A program made the position numbers and the translations under genes. Below are positions 21,683 to 28,945 of a stretch of 38,123 nt of DNA, in pieces. The stretch's first letter is position 1, and each line of letters opens with the position of its first letter. The stretch lies in NCBI GenBank assembly GCA_033721415.1, contig JAWWAH010000002.1:1-38123 (forward strand), written 5' to 3'. Below the pieces are notes generated by a model. The model saw nothing but the letters and a program-made list of their open reading frames with translations, did not search any database and was not told the origin of the DNA. The DNA is from JAWWAH01 sp033721415. Lineage in GTDB: Bacteria; Patescibacteriota; Minisyncoccia; Spechtbacterales; 2-12-FULL-38-22.

Positions 21683-22971
21683 TGAATTGGATTGAACAAC
21701 TAAAGGCAGTATTTAAGATAAAGGATCTTCGTAATAAGATTCTATTTGTATTGTTTATCTTAGGAGTTTTTAGAATCGCCGCAGTTATACCTGTACCAGG
21801 AATAGATGTTGCGCAATTAAGATCGTTTTTTGACCAAAATCAATTTTTTGGAATATTGAATATATTTTCTGGGGGTGCGTTAAGTAACTTGTCGATAGTG
21901 ATGCTTGGACTTGGCCCCTACATTACATCAACAATTACTTTACAGCTTCTAACAATGATATTTCCTAAATTAAAGGAAATGTACGAAGAGGAAGGAGAAG
22001 AAGGCAAGCAAAAATTCAATCAATATGGAAGAATATTTACAGTTCCTCTTGCTGCACTCCAGGGCTATGGATTAATAGTGTTGTTTACTCGTCAAGGAAT
22101 AATGAGCGCACTAGATCCGCTAGAGATGACTGCAGTTATGTTCACTGTTGTTGCTGGAGCTATATTTTTGATGTGGCTTGGAGAATTAATATCAGAAAAA
22201 GGTATAGGAAACGGAGTTTCGCTTTTGATTTTAGCAGGTATTATAGCTCAAATTCCAGTTACCCTTAGGGGTGTGCTAGTTGACGGTTCGTTACAAAGAT
22301 TGCCAACTTATGTTGGATTTGTTGCTTTGGGTGTATTTATAGTTGCTGCCGTAGTGCTAGTTACAGAGGCACGTCGTAATATACCTATTTCTTACGCCAA
22401 GCAAGTTAGAGGAAATAAAATATATGGAGGTTCATCTACATATTTACCACTTTCTCTTAATCCCGCAGGAGTTATCCCAATAATTTTTGCGCTTTCGATT
22501 ATATTATTCCCTGGAATTATTGCTAATTTTTTTGCAGGAAGCAGTAATGCATTTTTAGCTAGAATGGCTGCATCGTTAGCAGGATTTCAGCAAAATATAG
22601 GATTGTATTCATTGGTATACTTCCTACTTGTTGTATTCTTTACATATTTCTACACAGCAGTTACATTTAATCCAGAAACAGTAGCTGAAAACCTTCAGAA
22701 GCAAGGAGGATTTATTCCGGGTATTCGCCCAGGAAAACCCACCCAAGAGCGATTAACCTTTATTTTAAACAGGACACTTTTGGTCGGTGCTATATTTCTA
22801 GGATTAATCGCTGTCGTGCCCTCTCTTGTCCAAGCAACAAGTCTTGGCACAGGTGGTCTTGGTGATCTTTCATTTATAATAGGTGGAACATCTATATTGA
22901 TTGTGGTTTCCGTTGCACTTGATACAGTTCGCCAAATAAAGGCACAGATAGTAATGCGACAATACGAATAA
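21682..22971 (+). CDS. secY: Protein translocase channel SecY
   Basis: 429 residues, normal length, with ten hydrophobic segments. Family sequence is clear: P-V-P-G-I-D-V near helix 1, the plug region I-F-S-G-G-A-L-S-N-L-S-I, then E-L-I-S-E-K-G-I-G-N-G-V-S-L-L-I and I-R-P-G-K-P-T in the C-terminal half. It forms the SecYEG channel in the cytoplasmic membrane. Its ATG overlaps the rplO stop (TAATG), implying translational coupling. A promoter for adk overlaps its end. Confidence 0.97.
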   Translation: MNWIEQLKAVFKIKDLRNKILFVLFILGVFRIAAVIPVPGIDVAQLRSFFDQNQFFGILNIFSGGALSNLSIVMLGLGPYITSTITLQLLTMIFPKLKEMYEEEGEEGKQKFNQYGRIFTVPLAALQGYGLIVLFTRQGIMSALDPLEMTAVMFTVVAGAIFLMWLGELISEKGIGNGVSLLILAGIIAQIPVTLRGVLVDGSLQRLPTYVGFVALGVFIVAAVVLVTEARRNIPISYAKQVRGNKIYGGSSTYLPLSLNPAGVIPIIFALSIILFPGIIANFFAGSSNAFLARMAASLAGFQQNIGLYSLVYFLLVVFFTYFYTAVTFNPETVAENLQKQGGFIPGIRPGKPTQERLTFILNRTLLVGAIFLGLIAVVPSLVQATSLGTGGLGDLSFIIGGTSILIVVSVALDTVRQIKAQIVMRQYE

Positions 22972-22985
22972 GGTTGTGTTATAAT
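22956..22985 (+). promoter_or_regulatory. Internal promoter giving a probable leaderless adk mRNA
   Basis: A perfect extended -10, TGTTATAAT (22977-22985), is preceded at 18 bases by GCGACA (22956-22961), a partial -35. Transcription should start seven bases after the -10, exactly at the A of the adk ATG (22992). Confidence 0.6.
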
Positions 22986-22991
22986 TACAAT

Positions 22992-23618
22992 ATGAAATTA
23001 AACTCTCCAATCGCAGTTATGGTTATGGGCCGGCCTGGAGCCGGCAAGGACACTCAGGCAGATTATCTGGCTGAGTATTTTAATTTAATAAGAATTTCAA
23101 CTAGCGAGATAATAAAGAAAAAGTTAAATAGCGATTCAGATGATCCTGCCCTAGAAAAGGAACGAGAAATATTTAATTCAGGAGTATTAAATACACCATC
23201 TTGGGTATTGAGTGTAATAAAAGAGCACGTAGAGGATTTACAGAAAAAAGATTTCGAAGGAAAAAATGGCATAATTTTTTCTGGATCTCCGCGAACCTTA
23301 TACGAAGCAGAAAATATGATCCCATTTATAGAGGATATTTTTGGGCAAGATAATATTTTTGCATTTAATCTTGAGGTTTCAGATGACATAGGCCTGAAAC
23401 GCATAAGAGAAAGAAACAAGGAAAACCCCAGGGAGCTTGATACAGGTGAAGATAAATTGAAAATAAGAACGAAAGAATTTTACGAACGCACAAAGCCGGG
23501 CATGGATGTTGTCGAAGAAAAAGGTTATTTAATTACGGTTGATGGAAATAGAACCCCAGAAGAAATTTCCAATGAGGTAACTTCTATTTTAGAAAGCAAA
23601 CTAAAGCAAAAGGCTTGA
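22992..23618 (+). CDS. adk: Adenylate kinase-type nucleoside monophosphate kinase
   Basis: 208 residues from ATG 22992; an in-frame TTG at 22974 lies in the promoter and is not used here. The P-loop is G-R-P-G-A-G-K-D-T-Q (13-22), differing from the usual G-x-P-G-x-G-K-G-T-Q. I-S-T-S-E-I-I corresponds to the S-T-G-D-x-x-R block, with the usual Asp and Arg not obvious. G-S-P-R-T replaces G-F-P-R-T. The lid is short. It should convert AMP and ATP to two ADP, but these changes in AMP-binding positions make specificity less certain. Its place between secY and map is the standard one for adk. The stop overlaps the map ATG. Confidence 0.88.
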   Translation: MKLNSPIAVMVMGRPGAGKDTQADYLAEYFNLIRISTSEIIKKKLNSDSDDPALEKEREIFNSGVLNTPSWVLSVIKEHVEDLQKKDFEGKNGIIFSGSPRTLYEAENMIPFIEDIFGQDNIFAFNLEVSDDIGLKRIRERNKENPRELDTGEDKLKIRTKEFYERTKPGMDVVEEKGYLITVDGNRTPEEISNEVTSILESKLKQKA

Positions 23619-24364
23619 TGATAACTTATAAGAACGAAAAAGATATTGAATACATGAGGCGATCAGGAAAGATCGCCGCTTTAATTCTAAAAAAGGTAAG
23701 CGATGCTGTAAAGCCTGGCATTACAACAAAGGAGTTAAACAATATTGCAGAAAAACTAATAGAAGAAAATAATGTAAGAGCCGCATTTAAGCATTACGAT
23801 AATTTTCCTGCGGCATTATGCACATCTATCAATGACGTTGTGGTGCATGGTGTGCCAAATAAAACAATTTTAAAGGAGGGTGATATAGTCGGCCTAGATT
23901 TTGGTGTTGTTTATGAGGGTTGGTATTCTGACACCGCAGTCACTGTTCCGGTTGGGGAGATATCTCCTGAAGCAAGGCGCATCATAAAGGTTACTAAGAA
24001 GGCATTACGCCTCGGCATCAAGAAAGCTAAGCCAGGATCAACCACAGGGGATATAGGAAACACAATACAAAGATACGTAGAGGATGAAGGCTTTTCTATA
24101 GTGAAAGAACTGGTTGGCCATGGCATTGGCAAAGATTTGCACGAAGATCCTTATGTGCCTAATTTTGGGAAGAGAAGAGGTGGTATAGAGTTAAAGTCAG
24201 GCATGGTTGTAGCAATTGAACCCATGATAGTTGCGGGCAACCCTGAACTAAAGCTAGCAAAAGATAAGTTTGGCTATGTAAGCAAAAACAACTTTTTAAC
24301 AGCGCATTTTGAGCATACAGTGGCGATAACAGAAAATGGACCCGAAATTCTGACTAAGATTTGA
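23618..24364 (+). CDS. map: Methionine aminopeptidase, type I
   Basis: 248 residues from ATG 23618, which shares one base with the adk stop (TGATG). The metal ligands of the pita-bread fold are visible: D in G-L-D-F-G-V, D in W-Y-S-D-T-A-V-T, H in G-H-G-I-G-K-D-L-H-E-D-P, E in A-I-E-P-M and E in F-E-H-T-V-A. H-G-V-P-N supplies the substrate His. It removes initiator Met from new proteins. It is the last gene of the long ribosomal block; a 52-nt palindrome follows. Confidence 0.96.
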   Translation: MITYKNEKDIEYMRRSGKIAALILKKVSDAVKPGITTKELNNIAEKLIEENNVRAAFKHYDNFPAALCTSINDVVVHGVPNKTILKEGDIVGLDFGVVYEGWYSDTAVTVPVGEISPEARRIIKVTKKALRLGIKKAKPGSTTGDIGNTIQRYVEDEGFSIVKELVGHGIGKDLHEDPYVPNFGKRRGGIELKSGMVVAIEPMIVAGNPELKLAKDKFGYVSKNNFLTAHFEHTVAITENGPEILTKI

Positions 24365-24380
24365 TTTTATTCAAACAACA

Positions 24381-24432
24381 AAGTTCCTTATCTAAAAACC
24401 CTGGGTGCCCAGGGTTTTTAGATAAGGAACTT
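24381..24432. terminator. 52-nt palindromic terminator ending the ribosomal cluster
   Basis: A perfect 25-bp inverted repeat (24381-24405 with 24408-24432) around TG. The inner part is AAAAACCCTGGG / CCCAGGGTTTTT, giving a standard terminator core with T run. The outer 12 bp, AAGTTCCTTATC, extend it. Confidence 0.9.
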
Positions 24433-24433
24433 G

Positions 24434-24442
24434 TGGTACAAT
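24434..24442 (+). promoter_or_regulatory. Extended -10 promoter of the glycosyltransferase operon
   Basis: TGGTACAAT (24434-24442), an extended -10 placed right after the terminator, with no good -35 visible. The start near 24449 would give a leader of about 128 bases containing the TACGAA repeat. Confidence 0.45.
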
Positions 24443-24485
24443 ATAAAGGATAACATAAACTCGCTTTGCTCACTTTCTTATGAAA

Positions 24486-24568
24486 GTACGAAAAATAACG
24501 AAATTACGAAAAGACCAATATACTCTTAAAAATATTTTCGTAATTTGGTGTAGTTTCGTAGTTCGTAT
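24486..24568 (+). repeat. TACGAA/TTCGTA inverted-repeat element
   Basis: AAATTACGAAAA (24501-24512) is the exact complement of TTTTCGTAATTT (24535-24546). Outer copies GTACGAAAAA (24487-24496), TTTCGTAG (24554-24561) and TTCGTATT (24562-24569) extend the pairing imperfectly. Five TACGAA or TTCGTA units lie within about 85 bases. The stretch has no coding frame. Confidence 0.6.
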
Positions 24569-24576
24569 TAAATTTT

Positions 24577-25380
24577 ATGAACGAAGTGAATAAAATTATT
24601 GCAAAAAAGAAATCATCAAAGAAAGCATCGATCCATCTATCCGTTGTAATCCCCGCTTATAACGAAGAAAAGCGAATAGGGGATACTCTTCTTGATCTTG
24701 ATAAGTACCTAACGGATCAAGATTATTCTTACGAAATACTTGTTGTTGTAGATGGGGCTACCGATAAAACAACAGAAGTTGTTAATGGTTATAAAAAACT
24801 AGTAAAAAATTTAAAAGTTATTGATAATCAAGAAAATCACGGGAAAGGTTACGTTGTTCGACAAGGAATGTTGGAAGCTGAGGGAAAATATCGATTATTT
24901 ATGGATGCTGATGGCTCAACTTCTATAGACCATATAGAAAAAATGTGGCCTCTTGTAGAGCAAGGTAAAAAAGTAATTATAACCAGTCGTGATCCCAAAG
25001 ACGCAAAAGGTGCTAGTCAAGATGTTAAGCAATCTCTTTCAAAGAGAATACTGGGAAATGTTGGTAATATATTAATACAAGTCTTTGGTGTTTGGGGTAT
25101 ATGGGATACACAGAATGGATTTAAGCTTTTTGAGGCTGGTGCAGCGGAAAAGATATTTTCTAGAGCACGAATAGACAGATGGGGTTTTGATATAGAGGCT
25201 CTTGCTCTTGCTCGAAAGTTTGGTTACGAAATATCAATTGTACCTGCACACTGGATTAATGATCCTAATTCTCACGTTACATTAGGGGGCTACATAAATA
25301 CATTTGTGGAGTTATTTAAGATAAGATTAAACCTGATCCGTGGCGTATATGAAAATTCCAAAAAAAATCAAAAGGAATAA
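24577..25380 (+). CDS. Family 2 glycosyltransferase (dolichyl-phosphate glucosyltransferase-like)
   Basis: 267 residues. The GT-A domain has S-V-V-I-P-A-Y-N-E-E-K-R-I (about 23-35), V-V-V-D-G-A-T-D-K-T, N-H-G-K-G-Y-V-V-R-Q-G-M and the metal-binding D-A-D-G-S-T. D-T-Q-N-G-F-K-L-F and R-W-G-F-D-I-E-A-L are the motifs of the ALG5/DPM-like branch. These transfer sugar from a nucleotide to a polyprenyl phosphate carrier. It has no membrane helices of its own. The 3' end overlaps the GalT gene by 32 bases. Confidence 0.88.
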   Translation: MNEVNKIIAKKKSSKKASIHLSVVIPAYNEEKRIGDTLLDLDKYLTDQDYSYEILVVVDGATDKTTEVVNGYKKLVKNLKVIDNQENHGKGYVVRQGMLEAEGKYRLFMDADGSTSIDHIEKMWPLVEQGKKVIITSRDPKDAKGASQDVKQSLSKRILGNVGNILIQVFGVWGIWDTQNGFKLFEAGAAEKIFSRARIDRWGFDIEALALARKFGYEISIVPAHWINDPNSHVTLGGYINTFVELFKIRLNLIRGVYENSKKNQKE

Positions 25381-26389
25381 TAAAAATAAAGGCTCTATTT
25401 CTGAGCTTCGTCAGGATTTAGTTACGGGTGAGTGGATAGTTATAGCACAGGTTAGAGCTAAACGCCCAAGTGACTATCAAAGATCTGAGCGTTCGGTGCT
25501 AGATGCCTCTTTAGATAAGTGCCCGTTTGAAAATCCTCAGGCATCTGGGAATGCAGATCCCATTTTGCTTTATAAAAAAGCAGACGATTCAGATTGGAGT
25601 TTACAAGTAATACCTAATAAGTATCCCGCTGTAGACCATTCTGGAAAATGTGGCATAGTAAACAAGCATGGCCCCTATTCTATACAAGATGGAAAAGGAT
25701 TCCACGAAGTTATAGTACCTCGTGATCACGATAAACATTTTGCTGTTTATTCAAGCGAAGAAGCAAGAGAAATAATACAAGCATATCAGGAAAGATACAA
25801 ATCTTTGAAAGAGGAAGAATGTGTTAAATATATATCAATATTTCATAATCATGGAAAAGAAGCGGGAGCATCTTTGCATCATCCACACTCTCAATTAGTT
25901 GCAATACCTGTTATGCCTTCTGATGTTTATCGTTCCCTGCAAGGATCAAGCCGTTATTACGATGAAAATCAAGAATGTGCACATTGTACTATAATAAAAT
26001 GGGAACAAGAACAAGAGGAGAGAATTATATTTGAAAATGATAAGTTTATCGCGTATTGTCCGTTTGCTTCTCGAACTGCATTTGAAATTCAGATATTTCC
26101 AAAAGAGCACCAGTCTAATTTTGAGGAATTGTCCGAAGATGCATTTACTGAGCTTGGAGATGCACTTAGAACATCTTTAAATAAGCTTCACGATGTTTTA
26201 GATGACCCTGCATATAATTTTTTTATTCATACCGCTCCTGTTGGCAAAAAGAAGAAGTATCCTAATTATCATTGGCATGTAGAGATAATGCCCAAAACGG
26301 CTATATGGGCTGGATTTGAATTAGGAACTGGTATAGAAATATCAGCAATTGAGCCAAAAGAAGCAGCTAAGTATTTGAGAGAAGGTTAA
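25349..26389 (+). CDS. galT: Galactose-1-phosphate uridylyltransferase-family protein
   Basis: 346 residues from ATG 25349. A slightly earlier GTG (25340) is possible; both lie inside the previous gene. The two HIT-like halves are visible: R-Q-D-L-V-T-G-E-W-I-V-I-A, C-P-F-E near residue 55, and H-N-H-G-K-E-A-G-A-S-L-H-H-P-H-S-Q with the nucleophile His in H-P-H. In the second half are C-A-H-C and N-Y-H-W-H-V-E-I-M-P. The enzyme moves UMP between UDP-glucose and galactose-1-phosphate, or is an ADP-glucose phosphorylase-type relative. Together with the glycosyltransferase it suggests nucleotide-sugar supply for glycans. Confidence 0.85.
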   Translation: MKIPKKIKRNNKNKGSISELRQDLVTGEWIVIAQVRAKRPSDYQRSERSVLDASLDKCPFENPQASGNADPILLYKKADDSDWSLQVIPNKYPAVDHSGKCGIVNKHGPYSIQDGKGFHEVIVPRDHDKHFAVYSSEEAREIIQAYQERYKSLKEEECVKYISIFHNHGKEAGASLHHPHSQLVAIPVMPSDVYRSLQGSSRYYDENQECAHCTIIKWEQEQEERIIFENDKFIAYCPFASRTAFEIQIFPKEHQSNFEELSEDAFTELGDALRTSLNKLHDVLDDPAYNFFIHTAPVGKKKKYPNYHWHVEIMPKTAIWAGFELGTGIEISAIEPKEAAKYLREG

Positions 26390-26394
26390 TTTTT

Positions 26395-27027
26395 ATGATA
26401 GGAACAGCTTTAGCGTGGTTAAGTTCAAAGGTAATATTAGTAATAGAAAGCACTGGATATGCTGGGGTTTTTGTTCTTATGGCATTGGAGGGATCCTTTA
26501 TACCCGTACCCTCAGAAATTATATTGCCATTTTCTGGTTTTCTTGTTTTTAAGGGAGAGTTTAGCTTATTTGCGGTAGCTCTTGTTGGTGCATTGGGGAA
26601 TATAGCAGGAACAGTGTTTACATATTCAGTATCTAGATTTTTTGGTGCATCTTTTTTGTATAAGTATGGAAAGTATTTTCTTGTAAGTCATAGGGATATA
26701 GATATGGCAAATAAACTATTTAAGGACCACGGTGTAAAAATAATTTTTATATCACGCCTTATACCAGGAATAAGAGGCTTTATACCGATACCTGCTGGGA
26801 TTGCTAAAATGAAATTTATACCCTTTGTATTGTATGTCTTCACTGGTTCGTTTATTTATTCTCTTGTGTTAACGTATGTAGGTGTTTGGGGTGGAGAAAA
26901 TTGGGATTGGCTTTCTCCATACTTTAAGCAGTTTGATTGGGTTTTGCTCGTACTTATGCTGTGGGCTGCCACTTGGTGGGTAAGAAGACATTTTAGACAT
27001 AATAAAGAATTAAAAAATGAAAAATAG
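26395..27027 (+). CDS. DedA family membrane protein
   Basis: 210 residues with five to six hydrophobic segments. The DedA/SNARE-associated (VTT) domain signatures are there: E-G-S-F-I-P-V-P-S-E-I-I-L-P near 30-43, and S-R-L-I-P-G-I-R-G-F-I-P-I-P-A-G near 117-132. The latter contains the conserved Arg residues. DedA proteins are thought to flip polyprenyl phosphate or phospholipids and support membrane homeostasis. The polyprenyl link fits the neighbouring glycosyltransferase. The last 11 bases overlap tpiA. Confidence 0.92.
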   Translation: MIGTALAWLSSKVILVIESTGYAGVFVLMALEGSFIPVPSEIILPFSGFLVFKGEFSLFAVALVGALGNIAGTVFTYSVSRFFGASFLYKYGKYFLVSHRDIDMANKLFKDHGVKIIFISRLIPGIRGFIPIPAGIAKMKFIPFVLYVFTGSFIYSLVLTYVGVWGGENWDWLSPYFKQFDWVLLVLMLWAATWWVRRHFRHNKELKNEK

Positions 27028-27766
27028 AAAAATATATTTAATAGGTAACTGGAAGATGAACCCAGGAACAGTCAAAAAAGCCAAAGGTTTGGCTGTGGAT
27101 ATTTCTGTTGGGATGGAGAGCGCCAATAAGAGTGGCACCAAGGTTGTTGTATGCCCACCATATCCTTATCTGGAATTAATGAATAATAATATGTCAGGCT
27201 TTGAACTTGGGGCGCAAAATTGCCATTTTGAAGATCAGGGCGCTTACACAGGAGAAGTTTCTCCGAAAATGCTTCAAGATATTGGTTGTAAGTATGTTAT
27301 AGTTGGCCATTCGGAAAGAAGAGAATATTTTGCAGAAAGTGGAGAACTTATAAATAAAAAAATAAAAAGTATTTTAAAGCACGGCATGATACCTATTCTT
27401 GCTGTCGGAGAAAAAGATGGCGAGGCCCTCAACATAGTATCTGAACAAATAAAAGTAGCACTAGACGGTATACCAGAAAAGTATGCAAAAACTTTAGTAG
27501 TGGCATACGAACCTATTTGGGCAATAGGGACAGGAAATCCCGCAACTCCAGACGAGGCGTTATCGGCAAAAATATTGATTAGAAAAACTCTCAGAGATAT
27601 TTATTCTACAAAATCTGTCGACAGCATACCTATAATATATGGCGGAAGTACAAACAGTAAAAATATCAAATCCTTTATAGAGTCAGGAGAGATGGACGGT
27701 GCGCTTGTTGGAGGAGCAAGCCTGGAGGCAAAAGAATTTATAAGAATGGCTGAAGCTATAAATTGA
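27017..27766 (+). CDS. tpiA: Triosephosphate isomerase
   Basis: 249 residues, normal. The catalytic residues are K13 (G-N-W-K-M), H98 (V-G-H-S-E-R-R) and E165 (Y-E-P-I-W-A-I-G-T-G). The phosphate-binding loop is Y-G-G-S-T-N and G-A-L-V-G-G-A-S-L. It interconverts dihydroxyacetone phosphate and glyceraldehyde-3-phosphate. It overlaps the DedA gene by 11 bases and is 13 bases from pgk, so the two glycolytic genes are expressed together. Confidence 0.97.
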   Translation: MKNRKIYLIGNWKMNPGTVKKAKGLAVDISVGMESANKSGTKVVVCPPYPYLELMNNNMSGFELGAQNCHFEDQGAYTGEVSPKMLQDIGCKYVIVGHSERREYFAESGELINKKIKSILKHGMIPILAVGEKDGEALNIVSEQIKVALDGIPEKYAKTLVVAYEPIWAIGTGNPATPDEALSAKILIRKTLRDIYSTKSVDSIPIIYGGSTNSKNIKSFIESGEMDGALVGGASLEAKEFIRMAEAIN

Positions 27767-27779
27767 TACCTGTTTAAAA

Positions 27780-28931
27780 ATGAGAACCATCGAGAATCTT
27801 AAAATTAAAAAAGGAACACGCGTTTTATTAAGGGCAGATTTTAATGTAGTTATTGAAGACGGTGAAGTAGCTGATGATTTTCGTATTGAGGCAACATTGC
27901 CAACACTGAAATATTTAGAAGAAAAAGAGGCTAAAATTTTAATAGTATCTCATCTTGGAAGACCAGAAGGAAGAGATGCCTCGTTTACTCTTAAGCCTGT
28001 GGCTAAGCGATTAGGGGAATTAATTAAAAAGGAAGTTGTATTTTTTGAAACATATTCTGAAGCTCTTGAAGAAGCAGATAAGCTTGAGCCCGGATCAGTC
28101 GCCCTTCTTGAAAATATTCGTTTTGATCCTAGAGAGAGGGAGGGGAGCGTTGATTTTGCAAAAGAACTTGCTGCTCTGGGAGAAGTTATGGTTAATGATG
28201 CCTTTGGAGATGCCCACAGAGAACATACATCGGTATATCACCTACCTAAGATTATGGAATCTGGAGCAGGTTTGTTAATGCAAAAAGAGGTTGAGGTTTT
28301 GGATGACATTCGCAACCCAAGAAAGAGACCCCTTGTATTTGTTATGGGAGGGGCAAAAGTTGAAACCAAGCTAAAGACTCTTGTGGAAATGATCGATATC
28401 ATAGACGAAGCTTGCCTGGGTGGCTTGATGGCTAACACTCTTCTTGAGAAAAAAGGCTATACAATTGGTAAATCTAGGAAAGCTGAGGGCATGGACGATT
28501 ATTTAAATGATTTTGATATAGCATCAAAAAAATTACACTTGCCATTAGATGTTGTTGTTTCTACAGAAGCTAGTGATAGCGGCGAGGTTAGAGTTACCGG
28601 TATAGGTAATGTTAATGATCACGAGATGATATTAGATGCAGGTCCAGAAACAGTTCAACTATTTTCTAATATATTAGAAAAAGCAGGAACCGTGGTCTGG
28701 AATGGACCCCTCGGGTTAATGGAAGTTGATCAGTTTAGAAAAGGAACCTATGCCTTGGCTAAGAAGCTTAACGATATATCTGCGAAAGTTATTGTGGGTG
28801 GAGGAGATATAATGGCTGCTATCGATGAAGTTGGCGCAGAAGGCGCTGTTGATTATGCTTCAACTGGCGGAGGTGCCATGTTGGAGTATCTTGCAGCAGG
28901 AACTCTACCTGCAATTGAAGCTTTAAGTTAA
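27780..28931 (+). CDS. pgk: Phosphoglycerate kinase
   Basis: 383 residues, near the normal 390-400. Substrate-binding sites are visible: R-A-D-F-N-V (20-25), S-H-L-G-R-P-E-G and N-D-A-F-G-D-A-H-R-E-H. The nucleotide part shows V-M-G-G-A-K-V-E-T-K, W-N-G-P-L-G and G-G-G-D-I-M-A-A, followed by S-T-G-G-G-A-M-L-E-Y-L. It makes ATP from 1,3-bisphosphoglycerate in the cytoplasm. tpiA-pgk side by side is common, and GAPDH is not in the window. Confidence 0.97.
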   Translation: MRTIENLKIKKGTRVLLRADFNVVIEDGEVADDFRIEATLPTLKYLEEKEAKILIVSHLGRPEGRDASFTLKPVAKRLGELIKKEVVFFETYSEALEEADKLEPGSVALLENIRFDPREREGSVDFAKELAALGEVMVNDAFGDAHREHTSVYHLPKIMESGAGLLMQKEVEVLDDIRNPRKRPLVFVMGGAKVETKLKTLVEMIDIIDEACLGGLMANTLLEKKGYTIGKSRKAEGMDDYLNDFDIASKKLHLPLDVVVSTEASDSGEVRVTGIGNVNDHEMILDAGPETVQLFSNILEKAGTVVWNGPLGLMEVDQFRKGTYALAKKLNDISAKVIVGGGDIMAAIDEVGAEGAVDYASTGGGAMLEYLAAGTLPAIEALS

Positions 28932-28945
28932 TAATTTAATAACAC

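Noticed and set aside
345..24364. Recoding of TGA to glycine, as in some CPR lineages
   Set aside because: Genes such as the YjbQ-like gene, adk, map and tpiA end with TGA at their family C-terminus and no in-frame TGA occurs inside conserved genes.
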